From DASPKW01 sp038244055 (GTDB taxonomy: Bacteria; Planctomycetota; Phycisphaerae; Tepidisphaerales; Tepidisphaeraceae), in assembly GCA_038244055.1 (NCBI GenBank), contig JBBRTW010000163.1:1-13987 (forward strand): a DNA stretch of 13,987 nt, read 5' to 3'. The translations under genes were made by a program, and so were the position numbers. Positions 1 through 6,370 of this stretch are shown here, piece by piece (the stretch's first letter is position 1; each line of letters begins with the position of its first letter). Below the pieces are notes generated by a model. That model did not search any database, had not been told where the DNA came from, and saw only the letters and a program-made list of their open reading frames with translations.

Positions 1-157
1 GATGAATGATGAAGGATGAAGGATGAAGGATGAATGATGAATACGAAACGGAATTCACAATGGACAATTGACAATTGACCATGGACACTCCCATCCACTG
101 ACAACGGACAACGGACAACGGACAACGGACAACTGACAACTGACAACTGACAACTGA
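1..157. repeat. Two tracts of degenerate 7-bp tandem repeats upstream of ruvA
   Basis: Positions 1-42 are six perfectly phased heptamers of the form GATGAAG or GATGAAT. After a 15-base interruption, 58-85 holds four heptamers of the form CAATGGA, CAATTGA or CCATGGA. After a short degenerate stretch, 102-157 holds eight more: four CAACGGA and then four CAACTGA. The motif drifts from block to block while the 7-bp period is kept. No inverted partner is visible here; it may lie left of the window. The tract ends about 25 bases before the ruvA start, so it forms most of that gene's visible leader. It resembles in kind the heptanucleotide STRR repeats known from cyanobacteria, but the motifs differ. 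Confidence 0.9.
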
Positions 158-183
158 CCACGTTCAACAACGGACACCGAACA

Positions 184-825
184 ATGATCTGTGCCCTGAC
201 CGGCGAACTCTCCGCGATTGATGGCAACAAGGCGCGCCTGCGCGTCGGGCCGATGGTCTATGAGGTGCTCGTTCCGGCCGCCGATGTGGCGGGGCTGGCA
301 TCGCGCATCGGGGTGGAGGTCACCTTTCATACGCTGTTTTATCTGGAAGGGTCGGCCGGCGGCGGCAATCTCGATCCCAAGCTGATCGGCTTCACCACCG
401 CCGACGACAAGAAATTCTTCAACCTGTTCACCACCGTCAAAGGCATCGGCCCCAAGACCGCCCTGCGAGCCCTCTCCGCGCCGGTGGGCGAAATTGCCCA
501 GGCCATCGAATCGAAAGACACCCGCGCGCTGACCAAGCTCGATGGGATCGGCAAGCGCACCGCCGAGTTGATCGTGGCCGAGCTTTCGGGGAAGGTGCGC
601 GAGTTCGCCGTGGCCCATGTCGGCGCGGAAGTCGCCGCCTACGGAAGCAGCGGCCTGCGCCGTCTCCCGGCCGAGGAGGATGCGCTGCAGGCCATGGTCT
701 CCCTGGGCGAGCGCCGCCCCGATGCGGAGCGCCTGCTGGATCGGGTGAAGCAGGCAGCGCCGGAGATGAAGTCGACCGATGCGCTGCTCAGAGAGATGCT
801 GCGGATGCGGGGGAGCGGGAAGTAG
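184..825 (+). CDS. ruvA: Holliday junction branch migration complex subunit RuvA
   Basis: 213 aa, close to the usual length of about 200. RuvA tetramers bind four-way DNA junctions and load the RuvB motor for branch migration during recombinational repair, in the cytoplasm. The N-terminal OB domain spans about 1-65, beginning MICALTGEL with the VGPMVYEVLVP strand. Two helix-hairpin-helix motifs follow, VKGIGPKTAL at 85-94 and LDGIGKRTAELI at 119-130. A C-terminal RuvB-binding domain covers about 163-208 after a flexible linker. The ATG at 184 gives the canonical N-terminus, but no Shine-Dalgarno sequence precedes it; the leader is the heptamer tract. ruvB is not in the window and ruvC, if adjacent, would lie to the left. 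The identification is firm. Confidence 0.96.
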   Translation: MICALTGELSAIDGNKARLRVGPMVYEVLVPAADVAGLASRIGVEVTFHTLFYLEGSAGGGNLDPKLIGFTTADDKKFFNLFTTVKGIGPKTALRALSAPVGEIAQAIESKDTRALTKLDGIGKRTAELIVAELSGKVREFAVAHVGAEVAAYGSSGLRRLPAEEDALQAMVSLGERRPDAERLLDRVKQAAPEMKSTDALLREMLRMRGSGK

Positions 826-833
826 ATTCGTGA

Positions 834-852
834 CATGGGCGTCCCGCCCATG
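834..852. repeat. Short perfect palindrome after ruvA (possible terminator)
   Basis: CATGGGCG and CGCCCATG form an 8-bp perfect inverted repeat around the 3-base loop TCC, nine bases after the ruvA stop codon. It could act as a weak RNA hairpin or terminator, but no T-run follows. It belongs by appearance to the same GGGC-loop-GCCC class as the palindromes at 7597-7617 and 7640-7652, which suggests a dispersed repeat rather than a dedicated terminator. Confidence 0.6.
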
Positions 853-932
853 CTGGGAGCATTTGGAGTCGAGTTGCGCAGTGACCCACCGTCCTGTTTG
901 ATTTCCCCCGCATTTCCCTATCATAAGAGGCG

Positions 933-2396
933 ATGTCCCAGTCGATCTCCCAACCCATGAACCCATCCGCGCCGCGGCGGCTTTATATGGATAATGCGGC
1001 CACTTCCTTTCCCAAGCCGACGGGGGTTTTAGAGGCGATGGTTCGGTATGCGACGGATCTGGGCGCATCCGCCGGGCGGGGCGCTTATTCGGAGGCGCTG
1101 GAAACGGGGAATCTTCTGACCAAATGCCGCCAGCGGCTGAACCGCCTTTTTAATGGGGAGAATCCAGCGCATTTCGTATTCACACTCAATTGCTCGGATT
1201 CGTTGAATCTGGCGATTAAGGGGCTTTTTGAGTTGCGGGTTGCTCCGGAGTTGCGGGTTGCGAGTTGCGAGTTGCGAGAAGGAGCGGGTGCGGGCGACGG
1301 TGTCCGCAGTGCAATGGGCAACGGCTCAAAAGAGGGCGGGGATCCGCACACAATAAGCGCGGCGTCTAACTCGCAACTCGCAACTCACAACTCGCAACTT
1401 TCCCCGCAACTCGCAACTCACAACTCGCAACTATCCCCGCAACTCCTCAGCAACTCGCAACTTCTTCCCCACGCGATTTGCACCCACATCGATCACAACT
1501 CAATTCTCCGGCCGCTGGGGGCGATGGAGGATTTGGGGTTGTGCTCGGTGACGCGCATCGGCGTTTCTTCAACCGGCCTGGTCGATCCCGATGACATTCG
1601 TCGGGCGATCACTTCCCGGACCCGCATGGTGGCGATCACCCATGCTTCCAACGTGACGGGGACGGTGCAGCCGATTCGGGAGATCGGGCGGATTTGTCGG
1701 GAGCGGGGCGTGTATTTCATCGTGGATGCGGCGCAGTCGGCCGGGCATATTCCGATCGATGTGCAGGCGGATTTCATCGATCTGTTGGCCGCCCCGGGGC
1801 ATAAGGCGCTGCTTGGCCCGCTCGGCACGGGATTCTTATACATTAGGCCTGGCGTTGAGAAAGTGCTTCGACCGCTGCGCGAGGGGGGGACGGGGTCGGC
1901 CTCGGAGAACGACCGCCAGCCGGAATTCATGCCGGATAAGTATGAGCCGGGGTCGCACAACGCGATCGGGATCGCCGGGTTATCCGAAGGAGTGAAATGG
2001 ATCCTCGAGCGCGGGATCGAATCGCTGGCGCGGCACGATCGCGAGCTGGTGCAGACGTTCATCGAGGGGATGGAGGAGATGGGGAAGATCGAGGGGCTGA
2101 CCTATTACGGCCCGCAAGGGGTGAAGGACCGGATCGGGGTGTTCTCGGTGCGGATCGAGGGGATCGAGCCGTACGAGCTGGCGGCGATATTGGAGTCGAG
2201 CTATGGGATCCTGAGCCGGCCGGGATTGCACTGCGCCCCATTGGCGCATCAGGCGATCGGGACGGCGCAGTTCGGGGGGACGACGCGGCTGTCGTTCTCG
2301 CCGTTCTTGACGGTGCAGGATGTGAACTACGCGACGGATGCGCTGGCGGAGATTGCGCTCAATGTCAAAAGTCAAATGTTAAATGCCAAATGTTGA
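933..2396 (+). CDS. Cysteine desulfurase family (class V aminotransferase fold) protein with a repeat-encoded insertion
   Basis: 487 aa, PLP-dependent fold type I, NifS/SufS-like, of the subgroup that starts 'LYMDNAATSFPKP'. Family members take sulfur from cysteine or carry out related eliminations. Visible hallmarks are the N-terminal DNAATSFPKP, the IDHNSILRPL block, the PLP-ring aspartate in VDAAQ (D265), the Schiff-base lysine in PGHKALLGP (K291), and the sulfur-accepting cysteine in RPGLHCAPLAH (C434). All key residues are intact. The protein is about 100 aa longer than usual. About 76 extra residues lie between LAIKGLF (ends residue 99) and AICTHIDHNS (starts 181), where relatives have a short PGD-type turn; this stretch is translated 7-bp repeats. 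The last dozen residues are also repeat-encoded. A purine-rich AAGAGG sits only two bases before the ATG, so the start is not certain; ATG at 957 is an alternative. Confidence 0.9.
   Translation: MSQSISQPMNPSAPRRLYMDNAATSFPKPTGVLEAMVRYATDLGASAGRGAYSEALETGNLLTKCRQRLNRLFNGENPAHFVFTLNCSDSLNLAIKGLFELRVAPELRVASCELREGAGAGDGVRSAMGNGSKEGGDPHTISAASNSQLATHNSQLSPQLATHNSQLSPQLLSNSQLLPHAICTHIDHNSILRPLGAMEDLGLCSVTRIGVSSTGLVDPDDIRRAITSRTRMVAITHASNVTGTVQPIREIGRICRERGVYFIVDAAQSAGHIPIDVQADFIDLLAAPGHKALLGPLGTGFLYIRPGVEKVLRPLREGGTGSASENDRQPEFMPDKYEPGSHNAIGIAGLSEGVKWILERGIESLARHDRELVQTFIEGMEEMGKIEGLTYYGPQGVKDRIGVFSVRIEGIEPYELAAILESSYGILSRPGLHCAPLAHQAIGTAQFGGTTRLSFSPFLTVQDVNYATDALAEIALNVKSQMLNAKC
1230..1465. repeat. 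Inverted heptamer-repeat element inserted within the desulfurase gene
   Basis: The left arm, 1230-1279, is built of GAGTTGC and GGGTTGC units. The right arm, about 1367-1465, is built of CAACTCG and CAACTCA units with occasional TTTCCCCG or TATCCCCG spacers. The two arms are reverse complements: 1262-1278 matches 1370-1386 perfectly over 17 bp, and pairing continues outward with one mismatch and one possible G-U pair. About 90 non-repetitive bases (1280-1366) lie between the arms. The reading frame stays open through the whole element, giving peptide repeats such as NSQLATH. Single-stranded DNA or mRNA could fold into a long stem here. Confidence 0.9.
2360..2394. repeat. 7-bp repeat tract forming the 3' end of the desulfurase gene
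   Basis: Five phased heptamers: CAATGTC, AAAAGTC, AAATGTT, AAATGCC, AAATGTT. They encode the C-terminal residues NVKSQMLNAKC and the stop codon, which look unrelated to the conserved domain ending near ALAEIAL. Two further units of the same type (AAATGTC and AAAATGC) occur at 3506-3519 next to the SDR gene start. Confidence 0.75.
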
Positions 2397-2420
2397 CAAT
2401 ACGGGTGATTGAATGGAAGA

Positions 2421-2691
2421 GGGGCGCAAAGGTGCGAAGGAGCAAAGGGGCGAAGAAGAAAAGAATGGAGGGCGCGCGGGGCTCTCGGGATTTCAATTCT
2501 TCAAATTCGTTTTGGAGTTGCCCTCTCCCACGCGGCGGTTGGCGGCGCAGCGCATGAACTCCACATGCGCCGCTTGGGAGAGGGAGCCAGGCACCTGGAA
2601 TTCGAGGGCAAAACGGCTTTGGAGGATTTCAACAGAACAATCTGAAGTCTGATCTTCTCCGCGTCTTTGCACCTTTGCTGCTTTGCGGTTG
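2421..2691. repeat. Nested palindromic repeat element filling the desulfurase-SDR gap
   Basis: This covers most of the 306-base gene-free stretch 2397-2702. The outer left arm, 2421-2458, is made of G/A-rich units such as GCGCAAA, GGTGCGA and AGGAGCA. The outer right arm, 2653-2691, carries the reverse complement (CTTTGC, ACCTTTG). For example, the left GCAAAGGGGCGAAGAAG matches the complemented right GCAAAGACGCGGAGAAG with three differences. About 190 bases lie between the arms, containing a second, tighter palindrome. Short open frames cross the region on the + strand but show no recognisable protein, so I regard it as non-coding. Confidence 0.8.
2519..2587. repeat. Inner palindrome with CCCTCTCCC / GGGAGAGGG ends
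   Basis: CCCTCTCCCACGCGGCG at 2521-2537 is the reverse complement of 2568-2584 apart from one base. Inside it GCGCATG (2550-2556) pairs with CATGCGC (2564-2570) around a 7-base loop. The structure would fold as a long hairpin. Its right half (2560-2587) matches 11880-11907 at 25 of 28 positions, so it is a dispersed element similar in kind to REP or MITE-like sequences. Confidence 0.8.
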
Positions 2692-2702
2692 TTTTTGGCC
2701 GA

Positions 2703-3488
2703 TTAAAGCGTGCGCGTCAGCCCGCCGTCGATGTCGATGATGGAGCCGTTGATGTAGCCGGCGCGGTCGGAGGCGAGGAAGGTAACCGCATCGGCGACCT
2801 CTTCGGGCTGGCCGAAACGGGGGACATTCATTTCCTTTGTGATCAGCGCGGCTGCCTGATCGTCGGGGATGTTTTGCTCGGCCGCGAGTTTTTTGATGCG
2901 GAGAGTGAGCCGGTCGGTGGCGATATAGCCGGGGTTGATGGCGTTGACGCGAATGTTTTCGTGGACGGCGCGGTCGGCCAGCGATTTGGTCAGGTTGAGC
3001 ATGGCGGCGTTCACCGATCCGCCGATGGTGAACTCGGCCGAGCCGGTCCGCCCGCCCACGCCGGCGATGTTGATGATGCTCCCATGGGATTTGGCGAGGT
3101 GGGGCCAGGCGGCGCGGGCCAGGCGGACGGCGGCGAAGAACTTGAGCGCGAAGCCATCGGCCCAGGCTTGCTCGGAGAGAGCCAGGAAATCCCCGCGCTG
3201 GGTTGCGCCCGCGTTGTTGACCACCAGGTCAATCTGCCCAAACCGCGCCATGGCTGCGTCGGCGAAGAAACCGGGGGCGGTGGGGTACGAGAGGTCCACG
3301 GGGAAGGCCAGGCAGCGGACCGCGGTGGTCGCGTGGATTTGATCCGCGAGCGCCTGCAGTTGATCGACCGATCTCGCTGCAATCGCGACGTTCATTCCCT
3401 CGGCCGCCAGGCGAAGAGCGATGGCGCGGCCGATGCCCTTGGAGGCGCCGGTGATGAGGGCGGTTTTATTTTTTAGGAGGAGGTCCAT
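2703..3488 (-). CDS. SDR-fold oxidoreductase-like protein lacking the canonical catalytic residues
   Basis: 261 aa, normal length for classical SDRs. The Rossmann fold and cofactor site are clear: TGASKGIG at 13-20, an NNAG motif at 91-94, and the INPG segment after strand 6 near residue 184. The Ser-Tyr-Lys active site is absent: IINIAGVGG stands where ISS is expected (G143 at the serine position), and GGSVNAA replaces YxxxK (G156 for Tyr, N160 for Lys). The usual Asn after helix 4 is K116. I recall a subfamily of SDRs with GxxxN in place of YxxxK, so this is probably a real subfamily and not decay. Reaction unknown; it may bind NAD(P) and act on a sugar-derived compound. It lies 155 bases downstream of the transporter permease on the same strand, behind a hairpin, so co-transcription is possible. 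The start is supported by family alignment; the leader has no Shine-Dalgarno. Confidence 0.85.
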   Translation of the reverse strand: MDLLLKNKTALITGASKGIGRAIALRLAAEGMNVAIAARSVDQLQALADQIHATTAVRCLAFPVDLSYPTAPGFFADAAMARFGQIDLVVNNAGATQRGDFLALSEQAWADGFALKFFAAVRLARAAWPHLAKSHGSIINIAGVGGRTGSAEFTIGGSVNAAMLNLTKSLADRAVHENIRVNAINPGYIATDRLTLRIKKLAAEQNIPDDQAAALITKEMNVPRFGQPEEVADAVTFLASDRAGYINGSIIDIDGGLTRTL

Positions 3489-3540
3489 GGGGGATGAAGA
3501 GTATTAAATGTCAAAATGCTCTGCTGAGATCCTCGGTGGC

Positions 3541-3591
3541 GTAGACATTCCTGTCTGCGGCGGGCGGGTGAGTGGGGTCATTCTTGACCCC
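3541..3591. repeat. Dispersed-type palindrome plus a hairpin downstream of the permease
   Basis: 3541-3558 contains TAGACA-TTCC-TGTCTG, an imperfect short palindrome of a kind I associate with dispersed repeats in planctomycete genomes. 3574-3591 is GGGGTCA-TTCT-TGACCCC, a perfect 7-bp stem with a 4-base loop. It lies between the end of the permease gene (3644) and the start of the SDR gene (3488). It could reduce read-through between them, but there is no T-run in the transcript direction, so a classical intrinsic terminator is not supported. Confidence 0.55.
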
Positions 3592-3643
3592 CGAACCCGT
3601 CCGCATCCTGATGCCCCCAAAGATCCCGGCCACGATGCGCCTG

Positions 3644-4690
3644 CTACGCCGCGGCGCGGGCCGATCGACGCTTGTCCCGGATTCGTTTGGCGAGTTCATC
3701 GGCGATCACGCCGGCGAGGAGGACTCCGCCGATGATCGCGAATTCCCATTGGGTGGGGATGTCGAGGATGTTGATGGCGTTGTAGATGACGCGCATGACC
3801 GCCGTGCCGATGACCACGCCGAGGATGGAGCCTTCGCCCCCTTTGAGCGAACAGCCGCCAAGTACGGCGGCGGCGATGGCGTAGAGCTCGTAAACATTGC
3901 CGAAATCGACGGGCTGGCCGTTGTTGCCATCGCACATGAAGAGGATGCCGCCGAAGCCCGCCAGGAGAGAGCAGATCACATAGGCGATGATGATCATCAG
4001 GTCGGTGTTGATGCCGGAGTAGCGCGCGGCTTGCTCGTTGCGGACCAGGGCCAGGAGGTAGCGGCCCCAGATGGTGCGGTTGAGGAAGACGGCCGCGACG
4101 ATCGCGATCGCGACCATGAGGAGAAAGGGCATGGGTACGCCCAGGAAGTCGCCGGTGAGTGCTTCTTTCATTCCCGCGAATTCGTTCTGGAAGCCCTGCG
4201 TCTGGTCGTGGAGCAGCCCGCGGGCGAAGCCGCGGTAGATCATCAGGCCGCAGAGGGTCACCACAAATGGTTGCAGGCGCATCTTGGTGATCATCACGCC
4301 ATGGAAGAGTCCGAGCAGGGCGGAGAGGGGAAGCAGGCAACTTAGCGTGAGCGCTACGGACCAGTGTCGCTGCATGAGGAGATAGGGGAGAAGGCAGCCG
4401 ACAAGGGCGATGACCGAGCCGATGGAGAGATCGATGCCCCCGGTGATGATGACGAAGGCGACTCCGATGCCGAGAATGCCATAGAGACCGGTGCGGCGCA
4501 CGAGGTTGAGGACATTGCCCTTGCCAAAAAAGACGGGGTTGAGAATGCCGGTGACCAGGCAGACGGCGATGAGCAGGCCGAGAATGCCGAGTACCTTCAG
4601 CGTGGTTGGGGAGAAGCGAACCGCGCCATTCTCGGGCAGCGCTCGGGATAACGGCAATGGATCGCTGGGCGGGAGTTGGGACTGGGTCAT
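3644..4690 (-). CDS. CUT2-type sugar ABC transporter permease (RbsC-like)
   Basis: 348 aa inner-membrane permease of the BPD_transp_2 / ribose-type family. It forms, usually as a homodimer, the channel through which the sugar delivered by the periplasmic protein crosses. A hydrophilic N-terminus of about 30 residues precedes roughly eight to ten hydrophobic segments, the first near 33-50. Family signatures are ITGGIDLSIGSVIAL at 82-96, ARYSGIN at 222-228, which is in the cytoplasmic loop region that contacts the ATPase, and AAAVLGGCSLKGGEGS at 273-288. The C-terminus is short and basic (KRIRDKRRSARAAA). Its start lies 30 bases after the ATPase stop, indicating one operon. The leader is C-rich (ending ATACCC before ATG) and has no Shine-Dalgarno. 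The substrate cannot be assigned; ribose, xylose, galactose or an alcohol sugar would all be typical for the family. Confidence 0.94.
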   Translation of the reverse strand: MTQSQLPPSDPLPLSRALPENGAVRFSPTTLKVLGILGLLIAVCLVTGILNPVFFGKGNVLNLVRRTGLYGILGIGVAFVIITGGIDLSIGSVIALVGCLLPYLLMQRHWSVALTLSCLLPLSALLGLFHGVMITKMRLQPFVVTLCGLMIYRGFARGLLHDQTQGFQNEFAGMKEALTGDFLGVPMPFLLMVAIAIVAAVFLNRTIWGRYLLALVRNEQAARYSGINTDLMIIIAYVICSLLAGFGGILFMCDGNNGQPVDFGNVYELYAIAAAVLGGCSLKGGEGSILGVVIGTAVMRVIYNAINILDIPTQWEFAIIGGVLLAGVIADELAKRIRDKRRSARAAA

Positions 4691-4720
4691 GGGTATTGGG
4701 TGCTTGTGATCGATAATGGG

Positions 4721-6247
4721 TCAGGATACGGCGAGTAGGCGCTCGTGGCCGGTGGCCAGGCTCATGATGGCCTCTTCGGAGAGTTCCGCGCGTTGCAACT
4801 CGCCCTTAAGCCGGCCTTCGTGCATCACCAGCGTTCGGTCGGACATGCCCATCACTTCCTCCATATCGGAGGACACGAAGAGGACGGCCACGCCGGTGGA
4901 GGCGAGTTGCTCCATGAGCTTGTAGATTTCGCGTTTTGCGCCGATATCGATGCCGCGGGTGGGTTCATCGAGCAGCAGGACGCGCGGGTTCATCGCCAGC
5001 CATTTGCCGATGACGACTTTCTGCTGGTTGCCGCCGGAGAGAAACTGGACGATCTGGCGATCCGAGGGGGTTTTGACGTTGAGCTTCTGGATCATCTCCC
5101 CGGCCGTGAGTTTTTCGGCCGCGAAATTGAGCAGGCCATTGCGCTGGGTGCGTCGCAGCGAAGGGAGGCTGATGTTTTCCCGGACGGCCATTTCCAGAAC
5201 CAGCCCCTGGGCCTTGCGGTCTTCAGGGACCAGGGCGATCCCAGCCCGGATGGCGTGGATCGGCAGGCGCGGCGTGACATCAACGCCATCCACGCGCACC
5301 GAGCCGCCGATCGCGGGGCTGACACCGAAGAGCGTCTGGAGCATTTCGGTCCGGCCAGCGCCGACCAGCCCGGCGACGCCGACGATTTCGCCGGCGCGGA
5401 GGGTGAAGGAGAGTTCGTGGCGTGGGTTCTGGGGGGTGCGCAGGCGATCGACTTCGAGGACCGGCCGGCCGGGCTTGTGCGAGGCGCGGACGTAGAACTG
5501 CGAGAGATCCCGGCCGACCATGAGCTTGACCATCGTATCGTGGGAAATCTGCTCGCGGGAAAGGTGGCCGGCGAACTGGCCATCGCGCAGCACGACCACG
5601 CGGTCCGCCAGCTCTTTGACCTCGCTGAGGCGGTGTGAGATGTAGACGATGCTCATCCCCTTGGAGCGGAGATCGCGAACGACTTTGTAGAGCTGGTCGG
5701 TTTCGTGCTGGGTGAGCGATGAGGTCGGCTCATCCATGATGAGCACGCGGGCATTGACCGAGAGGGCCTTGGCGATCTCGACCATCTGCTGCCGGCCGAT
5801 GGTCAGGGTGGAAACGAGCGTGCGCGGGGAGAGATCGAGGCCGACCCGGCCGAGCAGTGCGCGGGATTTTTCGTAGATGGTGCGTTTGTCGATAAAGCCG
5901 AACCGGCGCGGCTCGCGGCCGAGGAAGATATTCGCGCCGATGTCGAGATTGTCCGCCAGGTTCAGCTCCTGGTGGATCAACACGATTCCCTGGTTGAAGG
6001 CGGCGTTGACGGAATCGATATGGACCGGCGCGCCCTCGACGAGGATTTCGCCGGTATCGGGAGTCTGCACCCCGGCGAGGATTTTCATCAGTGTGGATTT
6101 GCCCGCGCCGTTCTCACCGATGACGGCGAGCACCTCGCCCCGATTGAGATGCAGAGAAACGCCGCGCAACGCGCGCACGCCGGGGAAGGATTTGGAGAGG
6201 TCCCGAACCTCAAGAAGCGGCGGGGATGTCGGGGCGGGGTCGGGCAT
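4721..6247 (-). CDS. CUT2-type sugar ABC transporter ATP-binding protein (RbsA/MglA-like)
   Basis: 508 aa, the usual length for the double-domain ATPases of ribose/galactose-type importers. Domain 1 has Walker A GENGAGKST at 44-52, a signature-like LTIGRQQ at 148-154, Walker B VLIMDEPT at 168-175 and the switch histidine in ISHRLSEV (H205). Domain 2 has the degenerate Walker A GLVGAGRTE at 293-301, with Arg in place of Lys, a good signature LSGGNQQK at 403-410, and LLLDEPTRGID from 424; its switch region VSSDMEE lacks the histidine. This asymmetry is typical of the family, where one composite site hydrolyses ATP. It sits between the binding-protein and permease genes on the same strand. It starts 123 bases downstream of the binding-protein stop, with an inverted heptamer repeat in that gap. 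The leader is C-rich (CACCCCCTCC before ATG). Confidence 0.95.
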   Translation of the reverse strand: MPDPAPTSPPLLEVRDLSKSFPGVRALRGVSLHLNRGEVLAVIGENGAGKSTLMKILAGVQTPDTGEILVEGAPVHIDSVNAAFNQGIVLIHQELNLADNLDIGANIFLGREPRRFGFIDKRTIYEKSRALLGRVGLDLSPRTLVSTLTIGRQQMVEIAKALSVNARVLIMDEPTSSLTQHETDQLYKVVRDLRSKGMSIVYISHRLSEVKELADRVVVLRDGQFAGHLSREQISHDTMVKLMVGRDLSQFYVRASHKPGRPVLEVDRLRTPQNPRHELSFTLRAGEIVGVAGLVGAGRTEMLQTLFGVSPAIGGSVRVDGVDVTPRLPIHAIRAGIALVPEDRKAQGLVLEMAVRENISLPSLRRTQRNGLLNFAAEKLTAGEMIQKLNVKTPSDRQIVQFLSGGNQQKVVIGKWLAMNPRVLLLDEPTRGIDIGAKREIYKLMEQLASTGVAVLFVSSDMEEVMGMSDRTLVMHEGRLKGELQRAELSEEAIMSLATGHERLLAVS

Positions 6248-6267
6248 GGAGGGGGTGAAATCAAAAC

Positions 6268-6360
6268 GAGGATAGAGGATGGAAGATGGTGGATGGAAAA
6301 TGTAGAAAAAGCGCGGCTTTCCCTGCCGTTTCTATCCTCTATTCGCCATCCTCCATCCTC
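6268..6360. repeat. Inverted heptamer-repeat hairpin between binding-protein and ATPase genes
   Basis: The left arm, 6268-6302, holds five phased units: GAGGATA, GAGGATG, GAAGATG, GTGGATG, GAAAATG. The right arm, 6333-6360, holds TATCCTC, TATTCGC, CATCCTC, CATCCTC, the reverse complement of the same motif. With units paired one to one, 21 of 28 positions match, and several registers shifted by 7 are possible. The spacer is about 30 bases. The element starts 11 bases after the binding-protein stop and ends 20 bases before the ATPase start. In mRNA it would form a hairpin in the place where many binding-protein operons carry a stabilising or attenuating structure. Confidence 0.85.
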
Positions 6361-6370
6361 GCATTACTTC

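Noticed and set aside
1..157. CRISPR array
   Set aside because: The units are 7 bases long and contiguous, with no unique spacers of 30-40 bases and no cas genes nearby.
55..1068. A 337-codon open frame on the - strand opposite ruvA
   Set aside because: Its repetitive start (LSVVSCQLSVV) is only the translation of the heptamer tract, and the rest mirrors ruvA.
1230..1465. Classical insertion sequence or intein in the desulfurase gene
   Set aside because: There is no transposase, no target-site duplication that I can see, and no splicing motifs; the element is only about 235 bases of repeats plus spacer.
2397..2702. Short + strand open frames of about 78 codons in the desulfurase-SDR gap
   Set aside because: They are made of repeat arms and the inner palindrome, with no domain and no ribosome-binding site.
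3574..3591. Intrinsic terminator of the transporter operon
   Set aside because: The stem is good, but neither strand has a T-run after it, so it is reported only as a hairpin.
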